Shown: one piece after another, positions 7,190 through 15,338 of the stretch | How positions within the stretch are numbered: position 1 is the first letter of the stretch | How the letters are laid out: the number at the start of each line of letters is the position of its first letter | From: a virus | DNA: 29,965 nt | IMG/VR virus record: IMGVR_UViG_3300034111_000558 | Location: 1 to 29,965 of that record | Direction: 5' to 3' (one strand) | The notes under the pieces: model-generated | What the model saw: the letters and a program-made list of their open reading frames with translations, nothing else | Told to the model about the DNA's origin: nothing | The model's database searches: none | Program-made: the position numbers and the translations under genes

Positions 7190-7639
7190 ATGGGTAGACC
7201 ACGAAAACCAACGGCGTTGAAAATCTTGCACGGCGATTTTGCCAAAGATCCGCAACGTCGGAACAAGGCGGAACCGCTGTTGCCATCAGAAACTCCAGAC
7301 TGTCCGGCATGGATGAAAGGCGACGCGAGAAAAGAATGGATCCGGATCATGGCAGAAATCAAATCCATGAAGGTGATGACACTTCCGGATCGTGCCGCAA
7401 TGGAACAGTATTGCGTTCTCTATGGAACATGGCGAGACGCACTGCGAGCTGTGGCAAGAGAAGGAGCCGTCTTGAGTTCTGAGCATGGATCGTATGAAAA
7501 CCCGTCATCGAAAATTGCACTGCGCTGCTCGGCAGAAATGCACAAGTATTTGTGCCAGTTTGGCTTGACTCCGGCATCAAGATCAAGGGTAAACGTAACA
7601 CAAGAAACGGCACCAGCGAGGATGAGACGACAGCGGTGA
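7190..7639 (+). CDS. terS: Small terminase subunit, P27 family
   Basis: A 149-residue protein with the P27-type opening M-G-R-P-R-K-P-T-A-L-K-I-L-H-G, followed by P-x-x-P-x-W-M at residues 36-41 and helices with D-R-A-A-M-E-Q-Y-C. A conserved S-S-K-I-A-L region precedes the oligomerisation helix containing the L-C-Q-F-G-L-T-P-A-S-R-S-R motif near the end. Length and order match the family. It recognises the packaging start on phage DNA and hands it to the large subunit, whose GTG overlaps this stop. The ribosome site is weak (TAGAAG), so translation may depend on upstream coupling. Confidence 0.88.
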   Translation: MGRPRKPTALKILHGDFAKDPQRRNKAEPLLPSETPDCPAWMKGDARKEWIRIMAEIKSMKVMTLPDRAAMEQYCVLYGTWRDALRAVAREGAVLSSEHGSYENPSSKIALRCSAEMHKYLCQFGLTPASRSRVNVTQETAPARMRRQR

Positions 7640-9318
7640 AAATCGACAAAGTCACAAAGCGATGGATTCGGAACGAAGCCGACGAAAGAGCGGCTGCGAA
7701 CGGATGCCGCATGGACGAAGCTCGAGGCCAGTTCGTAATTGATTGGGCGCGTGATAATCTCGTTCTCTGGGAGGGTGACTGTGCAGGACTGCCGTTGATT
7801 GCGAGCGATTGGCAGGCAGATTGTGCAATGCGGCTGTTCGGCTGGGTCAAGATGTCTGCCCGATGGAAACGCGAGGTGCGGCGATTTCGAGAGGCGTTGA
7901 TTGGCAAGCCGAAGAAAAACAAGAAATCACCGACGGTTGCGTGGTGGGATCTCTACTTACTTGATGGCGACGGAGAGCCAGGCCAAAACGTTTACACAGC
8001 AGCCAAGGACGGACAACAGGCCCGAATTGTTCAAGGCCACGCAATCAAGATGGTGCAGGCATCGCCAACGCTGTCGGCATACATGCGGATCAACAAAACT
8101 GACTCAAGTATCACGGTCGACGAAACGAACTCAGCAATGCGGATTCTGAGCAGCGACAACGTTGCATCTCAGAAGTCAAAGGAAGGGCTGAACGGATCAT
8201 GCTCAGTGGATGAAATCCACGTTGTAGACGCTGAGTTTATGAAGCGAATTAGCCGCATGGGCATCAGTCGTTCAGAGCCAATGATTATTCAGGTGACGAC
8301 GGCTGGCAACGATCCAACGAGCTATGGAAAACAGCGATACGACTACGGCAAGCGGGTTGAATCCGGTGCATTTGAGAACGAGTCGTTTTTCTTCGACTGG
8401 CACGAAGCACCACCGGACCTGACGGACGACGATCTGAAAAAAGATCCGATCAAGTTTGGCATGATGGCCAATCCAGCTTGGGGCCACACGGTTGGAGAAG
8501 AGGAATTCATTGCGGACCTGCAGAGCTGCGATACGCCGTCAGCGTTGCGAACGTTCAAAATGTACCGTCTGAACATCTGGCAGCAGTCATCGAATCCATT
8601 TCTGCAGGCTCACGATTGGGAGGCTTGTCAGCGTGAAGTGTCGTGGGAACATCTTGAGACGCTGCCATGCTGGGCAGGGCTCGACTTGTCAAGAACTCGA
8701 GACTTGACGGCACTCTGTCTTTGCTTCAAAGACCATGACGGCACGCTGCACTTTCGATGGTGGTTCTGGATGCCTGAAGACACGGCAAAACAGCGTGTTG
8801 CGGCAGCGCCATTTACTGATTGGGAGCATGACGAAAAGGCTCAATTGACCCTGACAGATGGTGACTGGATCGACTATGATTATGTCTGGTCAACACTGTG
8901 CGAAATTGGGCAACGTTTTCAGATACAAAAGCTACTTTATGACAAGCGATTTGCAGACTATTTGATTCAGCGGGTGATGGTTGGAGAACAGAACAGTGAC
9001 GGAACTTGGAAGCATCGGCCGGCAGAGTTTCCAATTGAGGAATGCGGGCAAGGCCCGTTTGTTTTGAATGAGCCAATCGAGGAATTTGAAAAGCTCGTGA
9101 TGTCTCATAAGTTGACCCACGATGGAAACCCGATCGCCGCATGGCAAGCCAGCAACGTGACGAGGGGAAAGAATGGCCTGCTCTGCAAACCTAACGGGAA
9201 AGATGATGTTCGGACAATCGACGGAATGCAGGCGGCCGTCATGGCTCTTGCTGGTGTCGAAAAGGGTGAGTCAAGCTTTGCATATTCCACCGCCGGTTCA
9301 GGCGTCGTTCTTTTCTAA
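7636..9318 (+). CDS. terL: Large terminase subunit (Terminase_1 type)
   Basis: The packaging motor: an ATPase plus a C-terminal nuclease that cuts concatemers. I chose GTG 7636, which overlaps the small-subunit stop (GTGA) and gives 560 residues, normal for the family. The ATPase part has a Walker A variant in G-K-P-K-K-N-K-K-S (Lys/Ser near residues 96-98) and Walker B C-S-V-D-E-I-H with Asp192-Glu193. An I-I-Q-V-T-T-A-G coupling motif lies soon after. The nuclease part begins at W-A-G-L-D-L-S-R-T-R-D with Asp350 as the first metal ligand, and a late acidic/His region ends with D-G-M-Q-A-A-V-M-A. The order fits HK97-like large terminases. Confidence 0.92.
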   Translation: MKIDKVTKRWIRNEADERAAANGCRMDEARGQFVIDWARDNLVLWEGDCAGLPLIASDWQADCAMRLFGWVKMSARWKREVRRFREALIGKPKKNKKSPTVAWWDLYLLDGDGEPGQNVYTAAKDGQQARIVQGHAIKMVQASPTLSAYMRINKTDSSITVDETNSAMRILSSDNVASQKSKEGLNGSCSVDEIHVVDAEFMKRISRMGISRSEPMIIQVTTAGNDPTSYGKQRYDYGKRVESGAFENESFFFDWHEAPPDLTDDDLKKDPIKFGMMANPAWGHTVGEEEFIADLQSCDTPSALRTFKMYRLNIWQQSSNPFLQAHDWEACQREVSWEHLETLPCWAGLDLSRTRDLTALCLCFKDHDGTLHFRWWFWMPEDTAKQRVAAAPFTDWEHDEKAQLTLTDGDWIDYDYVWSTLCEIGQRFQIQKLLYDKRFADYLIQRVMVGEQNSDGTWKHRPAEFPIEECGQGPFVLNEPIEEFEKLVMSHKLTHDGNPIAAWQASNVTRGKNGLLCKPNGKDDVRTIDGMQAAVMALAGVEKGESSFAYSTAGSGVVLF

Positions 9319-9328
9319 GGTGCTTTGA

Positions 9329-10963
9329 ATGTACGGCGTTTCTGAAATCATCGCAAATCCATCCCCGATCGGCAGCGGTCTGCAGAACTTGTCCGCGCGA
9401 GAGCCAGGCGGATGGACATCGATCATCGGCGGCGGAAAATCATCGGCTGGCGTTCGCGTAACGCCAATGTCAGCGATGGGCTACCCACCGTTATGGCGTG
9501 CCATCAATCTGATTAGCTCACGGGTGTCGTGTCTTCCGTTCGATTGCTTTCAGCGTAACGGCAGCGACCGGACCTATGACGAATCGCACCCGGCAAACGT
9601 CATGTTTTCCGGCGACATAAACGAGAACATGGACGCAGGCACGTTCATCGAAGTCATCACGGCGATGGCGGCACTGTACGGCAACGGCTATGCGGTCATC
9701 GATCGAGACTCACGCGGCAATCCGCTGGAAATGTATTTGCTGGATCCGCAGAAAACTTTCCCAGCGTTTTACGATGGAGCACTGTGGTACGTCACGCGAA
9801 TTGATCACGAGGAAATCAAGTTCCCGCAGCGTGACGTTTACCACATCAAGGGATTGAGCCACAACGGAATTCAAGGCATTAACGTCATCGACATCATGAA
9901 GGACGCATTAGGCGTCGGGATGGCGGCTCAGCAGTTCGGTGGCCGGTTCTTTGGCCAAGGGTCAAACGCTGGTGGTATCCTGATGATTCCGGGGCACTTC
10001 AGCGAAGAGAAAATCAGAAACACGATCGACGCATGGGAGAAGATGACGCAGGGGCTGCAGAAGGCTCACAAGGTTGCGTTGCTGCAGGATGGGGCGAAGT
10101 TTCAGCAACTCACCATCACCAACGATCAGGCACAGTTCCTTGAAACGCGGCAATACGAAATCCGGGCAACGGTCGGAAACATTTACGGCATTCCACCGCA
10201 CAAGCTCGGAGATGATACGCGAACGAGCCACAACAGTCTGGAGTCAGAGAATCAGTCCTTGCTTGACGACTGCCTCAACGTATGGCTGAAGCGACACGAG
10301 CGAGAGGCGAAGCGAAAGCTGCTGACTGATCGGCAGCGGAAAAACAATACTCACTTTTTCGAGTTCAATCGCGAAGCTCTGATCCAAATGAGTTTCGAAA
10401 CGAAGGTCAACGGAATCTATCGCCAAACGGAAATGGGGCTGATTACGTGGAATGAAGGCCGAAGAATGATGAACATGCCTGACATCGGGCCGGACGGTGA
10501 CAAGCGATTCCACCCGGCAAACTGGATGGAGGACGGGGTGGAACCTGTTCAAAATCCTGCTCCGGCTGTGCAGAATCCCGCGCAAACTTCGGACAAAACA
10601 CCACCAGAAACGCCACAGAACAGCGTATTGCGGGCGATGATTGCCAGTTCCGTGACAAAAGGCATACGAGTTGAGGGTAAAAGGGTTGTACTGGCTGCAA
10701 AGATGCGAAGTGATTTTTGCGGATCGCTTGACGACCTTTATGTGAACTGGACGGAAAATTTTATTGAAGATCTCGGCGTGAAATCGCCAAGTATTCTTAA
10801 TGAAGTCGCAAAACATAGCGAAGAAAGCAAGCGTCAACTTCTCGATGTTGCTGGTGTTGCAACAAGTTCAACACTGGAAAATCACGTGAGGGAGTTGGTT
10901 GCGTGCTGGTCTGATCGTGGGGAAATTTTGGTTGACAATCTTTTGAGGGCAGCGGTGAAATGA
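9329..10963 (+). CDS. Portal protein, HK97 family, with C-terminal extension
   Basis: A 544-residue protein with AAGGTG upstream. Family motifs include P-L-W-R-A-I-N-L-I-S near residue 55, N-G-Y-A-V-I-D-R-D, V-Y-H-I-K-G-L, G-G-R-F-F-G-Q-G-S-N-A-G-G-I-L, the T-x-x-x-x-Q-F-L-E-T-R core, I-Y-G-I-P-P-H-K-L-G-D and the late N-E-G-R-R-M-M-N-M-P. It forms the dodecameric DNA gate at one capsid vertex. The family body ends near residue 400. A Pro/Gln-rich linker (about 405-430) and a further helical domain of about 115 residues follow, making this portal clearly longer than usual. The extension has no motif I recognise and may be an inner barrel or scaffold-binding part. Confidence 0.92.
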   Translation: MYGVSEIIANPSPIGSGLQNLSAREPGGWTSIIGGGKSSAGVRVTPMSAMGYPPLWRAINLISSRVSCLPFDCFQRNGSDRTYDESHPANVMFSGDINENMDAGTFIEVITAMAALYGNGYAVIDRDSRGNPLEMYLLDPQKTFPAFYDGALWYVTRIDHEEIKFPQRDVYHIKGLSHNGIQGINVIDIMKDALGVGMAAQQFGGRFFGQGSNAGGILMIPGHFSEEKIRNTIDAWEKMTQGLQKAHKVALLQDGAKFQQLTITNDQAQFLETRQYEIRATVGNIYGIPPHKLGDDTRTSHNSLESENQSLLDDCLNVWLKRHEREAKRKLLTDRQRKNNTHFFEFNREALIQMSFETKVNGIYRQTEMGLITWNEGRRMMNMPDIGPDGDKRFHPANWMEDGVEPVQNPAPAVQNPAQTSDKTPPETPQNSVLRAMIASSVTKGIRVEGKRVVLAAKMRSDFCGSLDDLYVNWTENFIEDLGVKSPSILNEVAKHSEESKRQLLDVAGVATSSTLENHVRELVACWSDRGEILVDNLLRAAVK

Positions 10964-11172
10964 CGCAAAATGCGAGCCGTATATTTCATGTCGGCGCAAA
11001 GGCGGCATGGCAAGCGATGGCCGCTGTGCCTAAGCTTGGATCCGAGCCAGATGACATGAAAGGGTTTATTTGCGTGGCTCATGATGTTGAGATGTTGCCG
11101 CAAACGCTCTTAGCTCGGCTGCTGCTACGTCAAAAGCAATGGAAAGTCACGGCCCTGTTTGTCCCGAAATAA
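10960..11172 (+). CDS. Hypothetical protein between portal and protease
   Basis: A 70-residue protein starting at an ATGA overlap with the portal gene. The sequence has a hydrophobic-aromatic core (A-K-A-A-W-Q-A-M-A-A-V-P, G-F-I-C-V-A-H-D-V-E-M-L) and a basic C-terminal strand (Q-W-K-V-T-A-L-F-V-P-K). No family is recognised. Coupled translation with the portal argues that it is real and produced with the head proteins. A capsid assembly role is possible but unsupported by any motif. Confidence 0.5.
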   Translation: MTQNASRIFHVGAKAAWQAMAAVPKLGSEPDDMKGFICVAHDVEMLPQTLLARLLLRQKQWKVTALFVPK

Positions 11173-11188
11173 CAAGAACGGCATTAAA

Positions 11189-11899
11189 ATGAGACCACAA
11201 ACGAAACTCACGGCAACGATTCCGAGACTTTATGATTCCGTTTTTGACTCGGATTTCAAAATCACCTGCTCAGTCCAAGCTGACAGCGTCGACGTGTGGC
11301 TCCACGGCATCGTCGGTGACGAATACACGCAAACGGACTCAGCATCGATCAGCAAAGTGTTGATGTCGAATCGCGGCAAGCCTCTCAACCTCTACGTCAA
11401 TTCCCCTGGCGGGCTGGCCTATGACGGGGTTGCGATTTTCAACGCGATTCAGGCCCACACTGGACCGACAACGGGCATTATTGAAGGGCTGGCAGGATCG
11501 GCGGCCAGTCTTGCGGTGATGGCGTGCGACACAATTAAGGCTTATGCTACCAGCAAGTTCCATCCGCACTATTCGCTCTGCATTGCAATGGGGCACAAGG
11601 CTGACATTGCAGACACGCTGCTGATGATGGAAAAACTGGACGCGGATCTTGAGCGACTTTACGCTACGCGCACTGGAAATTCGGTTGAGGTTACGAAGTC
11701 GCACCTGATCGGCCCACATGGAGACGGAACGCACTTTACGGCGGCTGAAGCAAAGGCAGCTGGGTATGTCGACGAAGTGATTCAGATCACCGGCAAAAGT
11801 TCGCAGGCTAGCAAACCGAAAAACTCTGTCAGTGCAGATAGGTTGCGAGCGATAAGGCACACACATGATGTGATGCGCAAAAAGCTATTGACGAAATAG
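11189..11899 (+). CDS. ClpP-type prohead maturation protease
   Basis: A serine protease that trims the capsid protein and scaffold segment during head maturation. I chose ATG 11189 over an upstream TTG because the TTG would begin inside the preceding gene. The result is 236 residues. Visible motifs are L-Y-V-N-S-P-G-G near residue 70, the nucleophile site G-L-A-G-S-A-A-S with Ser104, and S-K-F-H-P-H whose second His (about 127) aligns with the catalytic His of the family (His136 in A-M-G-H is an alternative). The closing F-T-A-A-E-A-K-A-A-G-Y-V-D-E-V is also present. Position between portal and capsid genes is canonical. The His context differs from the usual M-I-H. Confidence 0.88.
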   Translation: MRPQTKLTATIPRLYDSVFDSDFKITCSVQADSVDVWLHGIVGDEYTQTDSASISKVLMSNRGKPLNLYVNSPGGLAYDGVAIFNAIQAHTGPTTGIIEGLAGSAASLAVMACDTIKAYATSKFHPHYSLCIAMGHKADIADTLLMMEKLDADLERLYATRTGNSVEVTKSHLIGPHGDGTHFTAAEAKAAGYVDEVIQITGKSSQASKPKNSVSADRLRAIRHTHDVMRKKLLTK

Positions 11900-11916
11900 C
11901 CACGGATTGCTAGATT
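11888..11916 (+). promoter_or_regulatory. Candidate promoter for the capsid transcript
   Basis: TTGACG (11888-11893) is followed by a 17-base spacer and TAGATT (11911-11916), with TG one base before the -10 element (an extended -10). The -35 matches the sigma70 consensus in five of six positions and the -10 in four of six. It overlaps the end of the protease gene and precedes a 160-base gap leading to the major capsid gene. Host sigma-factor preference is unknown, so this is a candidate only. Confidence 0.4.
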
Positions 11917-11981
11917 CTGGAGCACAGCCGAAAAGCCTGTTTAAAGGATATCGGCAAATTTCGGCACGATGAGCATTCAAG

Positions 11982-12036
11982 CAGCGTCGGTCGTTTGCAG
12001 ATTTGGTATTTCCAAACCTGTCAGCGACCGACGCTG
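11982..12036 (+). promoter_or_regulatory. Stem-loop in the capsid gene leader
   Basis: A perfect 12-bp inverted repeat (CAGCGTCGGTCG at 11982-11993, complement at 12025-12036) encloses a second stem, TTTGG at 12002-12006 with CCAAA at 12012-12016, extended by CAG/CTG. TTTT follows directly. It could be a weak intrinsic terminator for the upstream genes or a stabilising 5' leader for the capsid mRNA. The ribosome site AAAGGA lies 26 bases beyond the hairpin. The remaining gap on either side holds no ORF. Confidence 0.65.
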
Positions 12037-12077
12037 TTTTCGTTTGGTCCTGACTCAAAATCAAAGGATCAAACACA

Positions 12078-13520
12078 GTGGACGAATTTCAGAAACTTGT
12101 TGGCGAGCGAACCGCCCTGCTTGATCAGGCTCAGGCACTGGTTGACGCAGGCGTGACGGCTGGCTCACTCAGCGAAGACGATGACAAGAAAATAGGCGAA
12201 TTGCATGCTCAGGCAGAGGCCTTGACTGCAAAAATCAACGATCTTCAGGCCGCAAACGATCGAGCCGCGAAAGCACTCGACGCACAGAATCGGCTCAAGG
12301 CAACTCGCCTGAATCCGCTTGTCAACCGCATCAAGAACATTGGCACGAATGCCCCAGCGATGCCATCAAATGGCGGCAACGGTGCGTTCAAGCTGCCAGC
12401 CAACGTTCGACGGTTCAATCCGACCAACTTCGCACCGGAAGCGGACGAAGCAGGACGGCAGCCAGTTGAGCGAGCGTATCGTTTCGGTCAGTGGGCACTC
12501 GCCACCGCCACGATGTGCATGCCCGGCAAGTTCCAGTTCTATAACGCCGTCGAATACTGTCAGCAGAATGGGCTGATGAACGTTCACGGCGAAGGGGGAA
12601 GCGACGTTTCCGGAGCGGGAATTTTTGTTCCGGATGAGTTTTCAACGGATATCATCCGGCTCGTTGAGCAATACGGCGTTATACGTCGCTTGGTTCCAGC
12701 GGTGTTGATGCGTTCGGAAACGAAAACAACTCCGCGACGAATTGGCGGATTGACTGCTTATGCGGTTGGAGAAAACAACGCCGGAACAGAATCAGATGCC
12801 AAATGGAACGAAGTCAAACTCGTTGCCAAGAAGTGGATGGTTCTGACTCGCATGAGCAACGAGCTCGCGGAAGATTCTGTGGTGTCAATCGCCAACGAAT
12901 TGATCCGTGAAATCGCTCTGGCGTTCGCTTACACGGAAGACCTTGCAGGGTTCACCGGAACTGGAACGTCAGCGTTCAATGGTATCGTGGGAATTCTCAC
13001 GAAGCTTGACACGCTGACGGCTGGAACTGCTCCGGGCCTGATTCTTGGTGCGGGCAATGCCTACAGCGAACTGACGCTGGCGAACTTCAGTAGCGTTGTG
13101 GCCGCTTTGCCACAGTATGCAGCCGCAAGCCCTCGCTGGACCTGCCATCGCACGTTCTTTTACAACGTGATGCAGCCTTTGGCTCTGGCTGCTGGCGGAA
13201 CGACTGCGGCCGACATTGCCAACGGCATCGCAGCACAGTTTCTCGGCTACGCAGTCGAGTTTTCTCAGGTCATGCCATCAGTGGCGGCAAATAGCCAGAT
13301 TCCTGTCATCTTTGGCGATCTCGCACTGGGCTGCCAGTTTGGTGATCGTCGCATGATGAACATCGAATTCAGCGATCAGGTTTCCGTTGGCGGGCAGTCC
13401 GTTTGGGAACGCGATCAGATCGCAGTGAAGGCAACTAGCCGAAACGATTTTGTGTGCCACGATTTTGGAACCAATTCGGCCGCAGGGCCAATCGTTGGCC
13501 TGGAAATGGCCGGAAGCTAA
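12078..13520 (+). CDS. Major capsid protein, HK97 fold, with N-terminal scaffold domain
   Basis: A 480-residue protein starting at GTG 12078, with AAAGGA at 12063-12068. Residues 1-70 are a charged coiled coil rich in Gln, Ala and Asp, like the delta (scaffold) domain of HK97-type capsid precursors. A variable linker runs to about residue 115. The capsid domain contains V-P-D-E-F-S-T-D-I-I-R-L, Y-G-V-I-R-R-L, A-Y-A-V-G-E-N-N-A-G near the E-loop, M-V-L-T-R-M-S-N-E-L-A-E-D-S, G-T-G-T-S-A-F-N-G-I-V-G-I and a late F-G-D-L. The upstream protease presumably removes the N-terminal part during maturation. The cut site cannot be read. The gene sits between a structured leader and a terminator, suggesting its own abundant transcript. 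Confidence 0.93.
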   Translation: MDEFQKLVGERTALLDQAQALVDAGVTAGSLSEDDDKKIGELHAQAEALTAKINDLQAANDRAAKALDAQNRLKATRLNPLVNRIKNIGTNAPAMPSNGGNGAFKLPANVRRFNPTNFAPEADEAGRQPVERAYRFGQWALATATMCMPGKFQFYNAVEYCQQNGLMNVHGEGGSDVSGAGIFVPDEFSTDIIRLVEQYGVIRRLVPAVLMRSETKTTPRRIGGLTAYAVGENNAGTESDAKWNEVKLVAKKWMVLTRMSNELAEDSVVSIANELIREIALAFAYTEDLAGFTGTGTSAFNGIVGILTKLDTLTAGTAPGLILGAGNAYSELTLANFSSVVAALPQYAAASPRWTCHRTFFYNVMQPLALAAGGTTAADIANGIAAQFLGYAVEFSQVMPSVAANSQIPVIFGDLALGCQFGDRRMMNIEFSDQVSVGGQSVWERDQIAVKATSRNDFVCHDFGTNSAAGPIVGLEMAGS

Positions 13521-13539
13521 TCGACGGCTGACACGATAC

Positions 13540-13571
13540 GCGGGGCTTCGCGTTGAAGCCCCGCATTCTTT
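13540..13571 (+). terminator. Intrinsic terminator after the major capsid gene
   Basis: A perfect 10-bp GC-rich stem (GCGGGGCTTC at 13540-13549, complement at 13555-13564) has a 5-base loop and is followed by ATTCTTT. The U-tract is short and interrupted, so termination may be partial, letting some transcription enter the head-tail genes. Its place 20 bases after the capsid stop is typical. Confidence 0.65.
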
Positions 13572-13599
13572 GCGAATCATCCTGTAAGGGGAAACTATA

Positions 13600-14052
13600 G
13601 TGAATCACTTGAGTACAAAACTGGTAAGCGTCACGCCACCAGCGGCAATCAGCGACAACGCCACACTTACGACTGGCGAAATCGACACGCTCGGCTGGCG
13701 ATTTCTTGACATTATCGTTTATCTCGGAGCAACCGACATTGCGATGGCGGCCTTGTCTGTCACTCAGTCTGACACTGCCGGAAGCGGTCACGCAAATATC
13801 ACTGGCCTCATCTGGGGAACGTCGACGAACATCGACGGCAGCACTTCAGCGTTGCCATCGGCTACGGATGACAATCTGTTTCAGCGGGCTCGAATCGACC
13901 TGAAGGGCAAGAAGCGTTACATCGACGTGACGGCCACGACTGGCGACGGAGCAGCCGGTTCATTCGTCGCAATTCTGGGCATTCTGAGCCGTCCGGAAGT
14001 TTCACCAGCATCCGCGAGCGAAGCGGGCTGCAACGAAATTTTGGTGGCGTAA
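13600..14052 (+). CDS. Possible head decoration protein
   Basis: A 150-residue protein starting at GTG with AAGGGG upstream. It is Thr/Ser/Ala-rich with alternating beta strands (W-R-F-L-D-I-I-V-Y-L-G-A-T-D-I, G-K-K-R-Y-I-D-V-T-A-T-T-G-D-G) and an acidic end. It directly follows the major capsid gene, where many HK97-like phages carry a decoration or stabilising protein of about this size. I recognise no exact family. The call rests on position, size and predicted beta content. It is separated from the capsid gene by the terminator, consistent with lower expression. Confidence 0.5.
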   Translation: MNHLSTKLVSVTPPAAISDNATLTTGEIDTLGWRFLDIIVYLGATDIAMAALSVTQSDTAGSGHANITGLIWGTSTNIDGSTSALPSATDDNLFQRARIDLKGKKRYIDVTATTGDGAAGSFVAILGILSRPEVSPASASEAGCNEILVA

Positions 14053-14054
14053 TC

Positions 14055-14228
14055 ATGCAGACAATCACGTTCCTTCGTGGTTGGCAAGGGCGGGCCGTGG
14101 GGTCGCAAGACTCACGGCTGCCTCTTGGCATCATGAAAACTCTGATTATGGCTGGTACTGCTGAGTTCACGACTCAAGTAATGCAGCAGCCGCAGCATCA
14201 AGCCAAAAAGCATCGATCGAAACGATGA
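14055..14228 (+). CDS. Small basic protein, 57 residues
   Basis: A 57-residue frame starting two bases after the previous gene, with GGTGG at 14043-14047 as ribosome site. Its stop overlaps the connector gene (ATGA). The product begins M-Q-T-I-T-F-L-R-G-W-Q-G-R and ends in a basic tail (Q-H-Q-A-K-K-H-R-S-K-R). The tight fit between two genes, with coupling signals on both sides, supports coding. No family is recognised. The basic C-terminus could bind DNA or an acidic capsid surface. Confidence 0.55.
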   Translation: MQTITFLRGWQGRAVGSQDSRLPLGIMKTLIMAGTAEFTTQVMQQPQHQAKKHRSKR

Positions 14229-14797
14229 GCACAACCTACAAAGTCACGACAGAGCCGACGACTGAGCCAATCACACTGGATCAGTTCAAAGACGCTCTGC
14301 GCGTGACTGGTTGTGACTTCGACGAGCAGCTGACGGAACTGCTGAAAGTGTGCCGCAAGCAGGTCGAGCACGACAGCTATCGGAAGCTGATCACTCAAAC
14401 GGTGACGATGTACATGGATGACTTCCCGGATGAGGACGAAATTGAAATTCGTCTTGCTCCGGTGTCGGCCATTAACTTTGTGAAGTATTACGACGAATCA
14501 GAAACGTTGCAGACGTTGCCAGTCGGCGACTACTGGACGAATTTAATTGAAACACCGCCGGAGATCGAGCTGAAACTTGGCTACTCATGGCCGATGGTTC
14601 AGATCGAGCGTCCAAACGCAGTTCAGGTCGAAATGGTTTGCGGATACGGGGCAGCGTCTGCCGTTCCTGTCGAAGCAAAACTGGCAATCAAAGAACTCGG
14701 CAAAATGAACTGGAAGGACTGCACAGGAAGCCGGGCAGTCTATGACCGGCTCATGAATCAACTGGCGTGGACTGGTTACGGAGTCGCACAGGAATGA
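14225..14797 (+). CDS. Head-tail connector (gp6-like, phiE125 gp8 family)
   Basis: A 190-residue protein matching the phiE125 gp8/HK97 gp6-like connector plan. It opens with P-I-T-L-D-Q-F-K-D-A-L-R-V, has a helical bundle with F-D-E-Q-L-T-E-L-L-K-V-C-R-K-Q-V-E (about residues 36-55), then T-Q-T-V-T-M-Y-M-D-D-F-P, a beta region with L-A-P-V-S-A-I, and V-E-M-V-C-G-Y-G followed by P-V-E-A-K-L-A-I-K-E-L. Such proteins form a ring under the portal. Order after capsid and before the joining protein is canonical. Confidence 0.82.
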   Translation: MSTTYKVTTEPTTEPITLDQFKDALRVTGCDFDEQLTELLKVCRKQVEHDSYRKLITQTVTMYMDDFPDEDEIEIRLAPVSAINFVKYYDESETLQTLPVGDYWTNLIETPPEIELKLGYSWPMVQIERPNAVQVEMVCGYGAASAVPVEAKLAIKELGKMNWKDCTGSRAVYDRLMNQLAWTGYGVAQE

Positions 14798-14997
14798 CGA
14801 AGCCAGCAACAAAAAGTTTACTCGCCACCTTGCGGCAATTGATTCCTCAGATTCCTGAGCATTGCACGCGGGTAGAGTTGATTCTTTCAATGAACGCAGC
14901 CCCTGAACTTCGTTGTGACTTCATTGTTAAAGACTCTGAGGCAAAGGAGATTGAAGAACACCACAAGCGTTACTCGTTGTCAGAGATTGAGCCATGA
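14794..14997 (+). CDS. Hypothetical protein, 67 residues
   Basis: I chose ATG 14794, an ATGA overlap with the connector gene. The protein has a basic helix (T-K-S-L-L-A-T-L-R-Q-L-I-P-Q-I-P), a beta hairpin (V-E-L-I-L-S-M-N, L-R-C-D-F-I-V-K-D) and an acidic helix (E-A-K-E-I-E-E-H-H-K-R-Y). Its stop overlaps the joining-protein gene. No family is recognised. Coupling on both sides makes it a likely real gene of the head-tail group. Confidence 0.5.
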   Translation: MTKPATKSLLATLRQLIPQIPEHCTRVELILSMNAAPELRCDFIVKDSEAKEIEEHHKRYSLSEIEP

Positions 14998-15338
14998 CAT
15001 GCCTTTCCGAGTACGACAAGAAGGTGACGATTCAGAAAGCTGTTGGCACACCGGACGCTCACGGTCACGTCGATCTGACAACAAGCAGCAACTGGCAAAC
15101 CTACGCCACCGCGTTCTGTAAAGTCATAACAAAGGGCGGTCGAGAGTTTTGGAAAGTGCAGCAGGTCAACGCAGACACTGATCAGGCCTGGACAGCGCAA
15201 TGGACAAAGACACTGCAAAACGTGACTCCTGACATGCGGCTGATTTATGAGGGCAACACTTACGAGATTCTGACGGCAATCGACGTGAATATGGACCATG
15301 AGGAAATTCAGATTTTGACCCGTCGTAAGGTGGTGTGA
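14994..15338 (+). CDS. Head-tail adaptor/joining protein (SPP1 gp16-like)
   Basis: A 114-residue protein with the joining-family plan: Y-D-K-K-V-T-I-Q-K opening strand, a long beta region with N-W-Q-T-Y-A-T-A-F-C-K-V, G-G-R-E-F-W-K-V-Q-Q-V-N-A-D-T, then V-T-P-D-M-R-L-I-Y-E-G-N-T-Y-E-I-L-T-A-I and closing strand I-Q-I-L-T-R-R. It forms the stopper or adaptor ring between connector and tail. Size and place fit the family well. Both ends overlap neighbours by one to four bases. Confidence 0.85.
   Translation: MTCLSEYDKKVTIQKAVGTPDAHGHVDLTTSSNWQTYATAFCKVITKGGREFWKVQQVNADTDQAWTAQWTKTLQNVTPDMRLIYEGNTYEILTAIDVNMDHEEIQILTRRKVV

Noticed and set aside
10244-10837. Long minus-strand open frame (197 codons) across the portal gene
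   Set aside because: It is antisense to a clear portal gene, has no recognisable motif and no ribosome site, and its composition mirrors the sense codons. Other minus-strand frames in the window fail for the same reasons.
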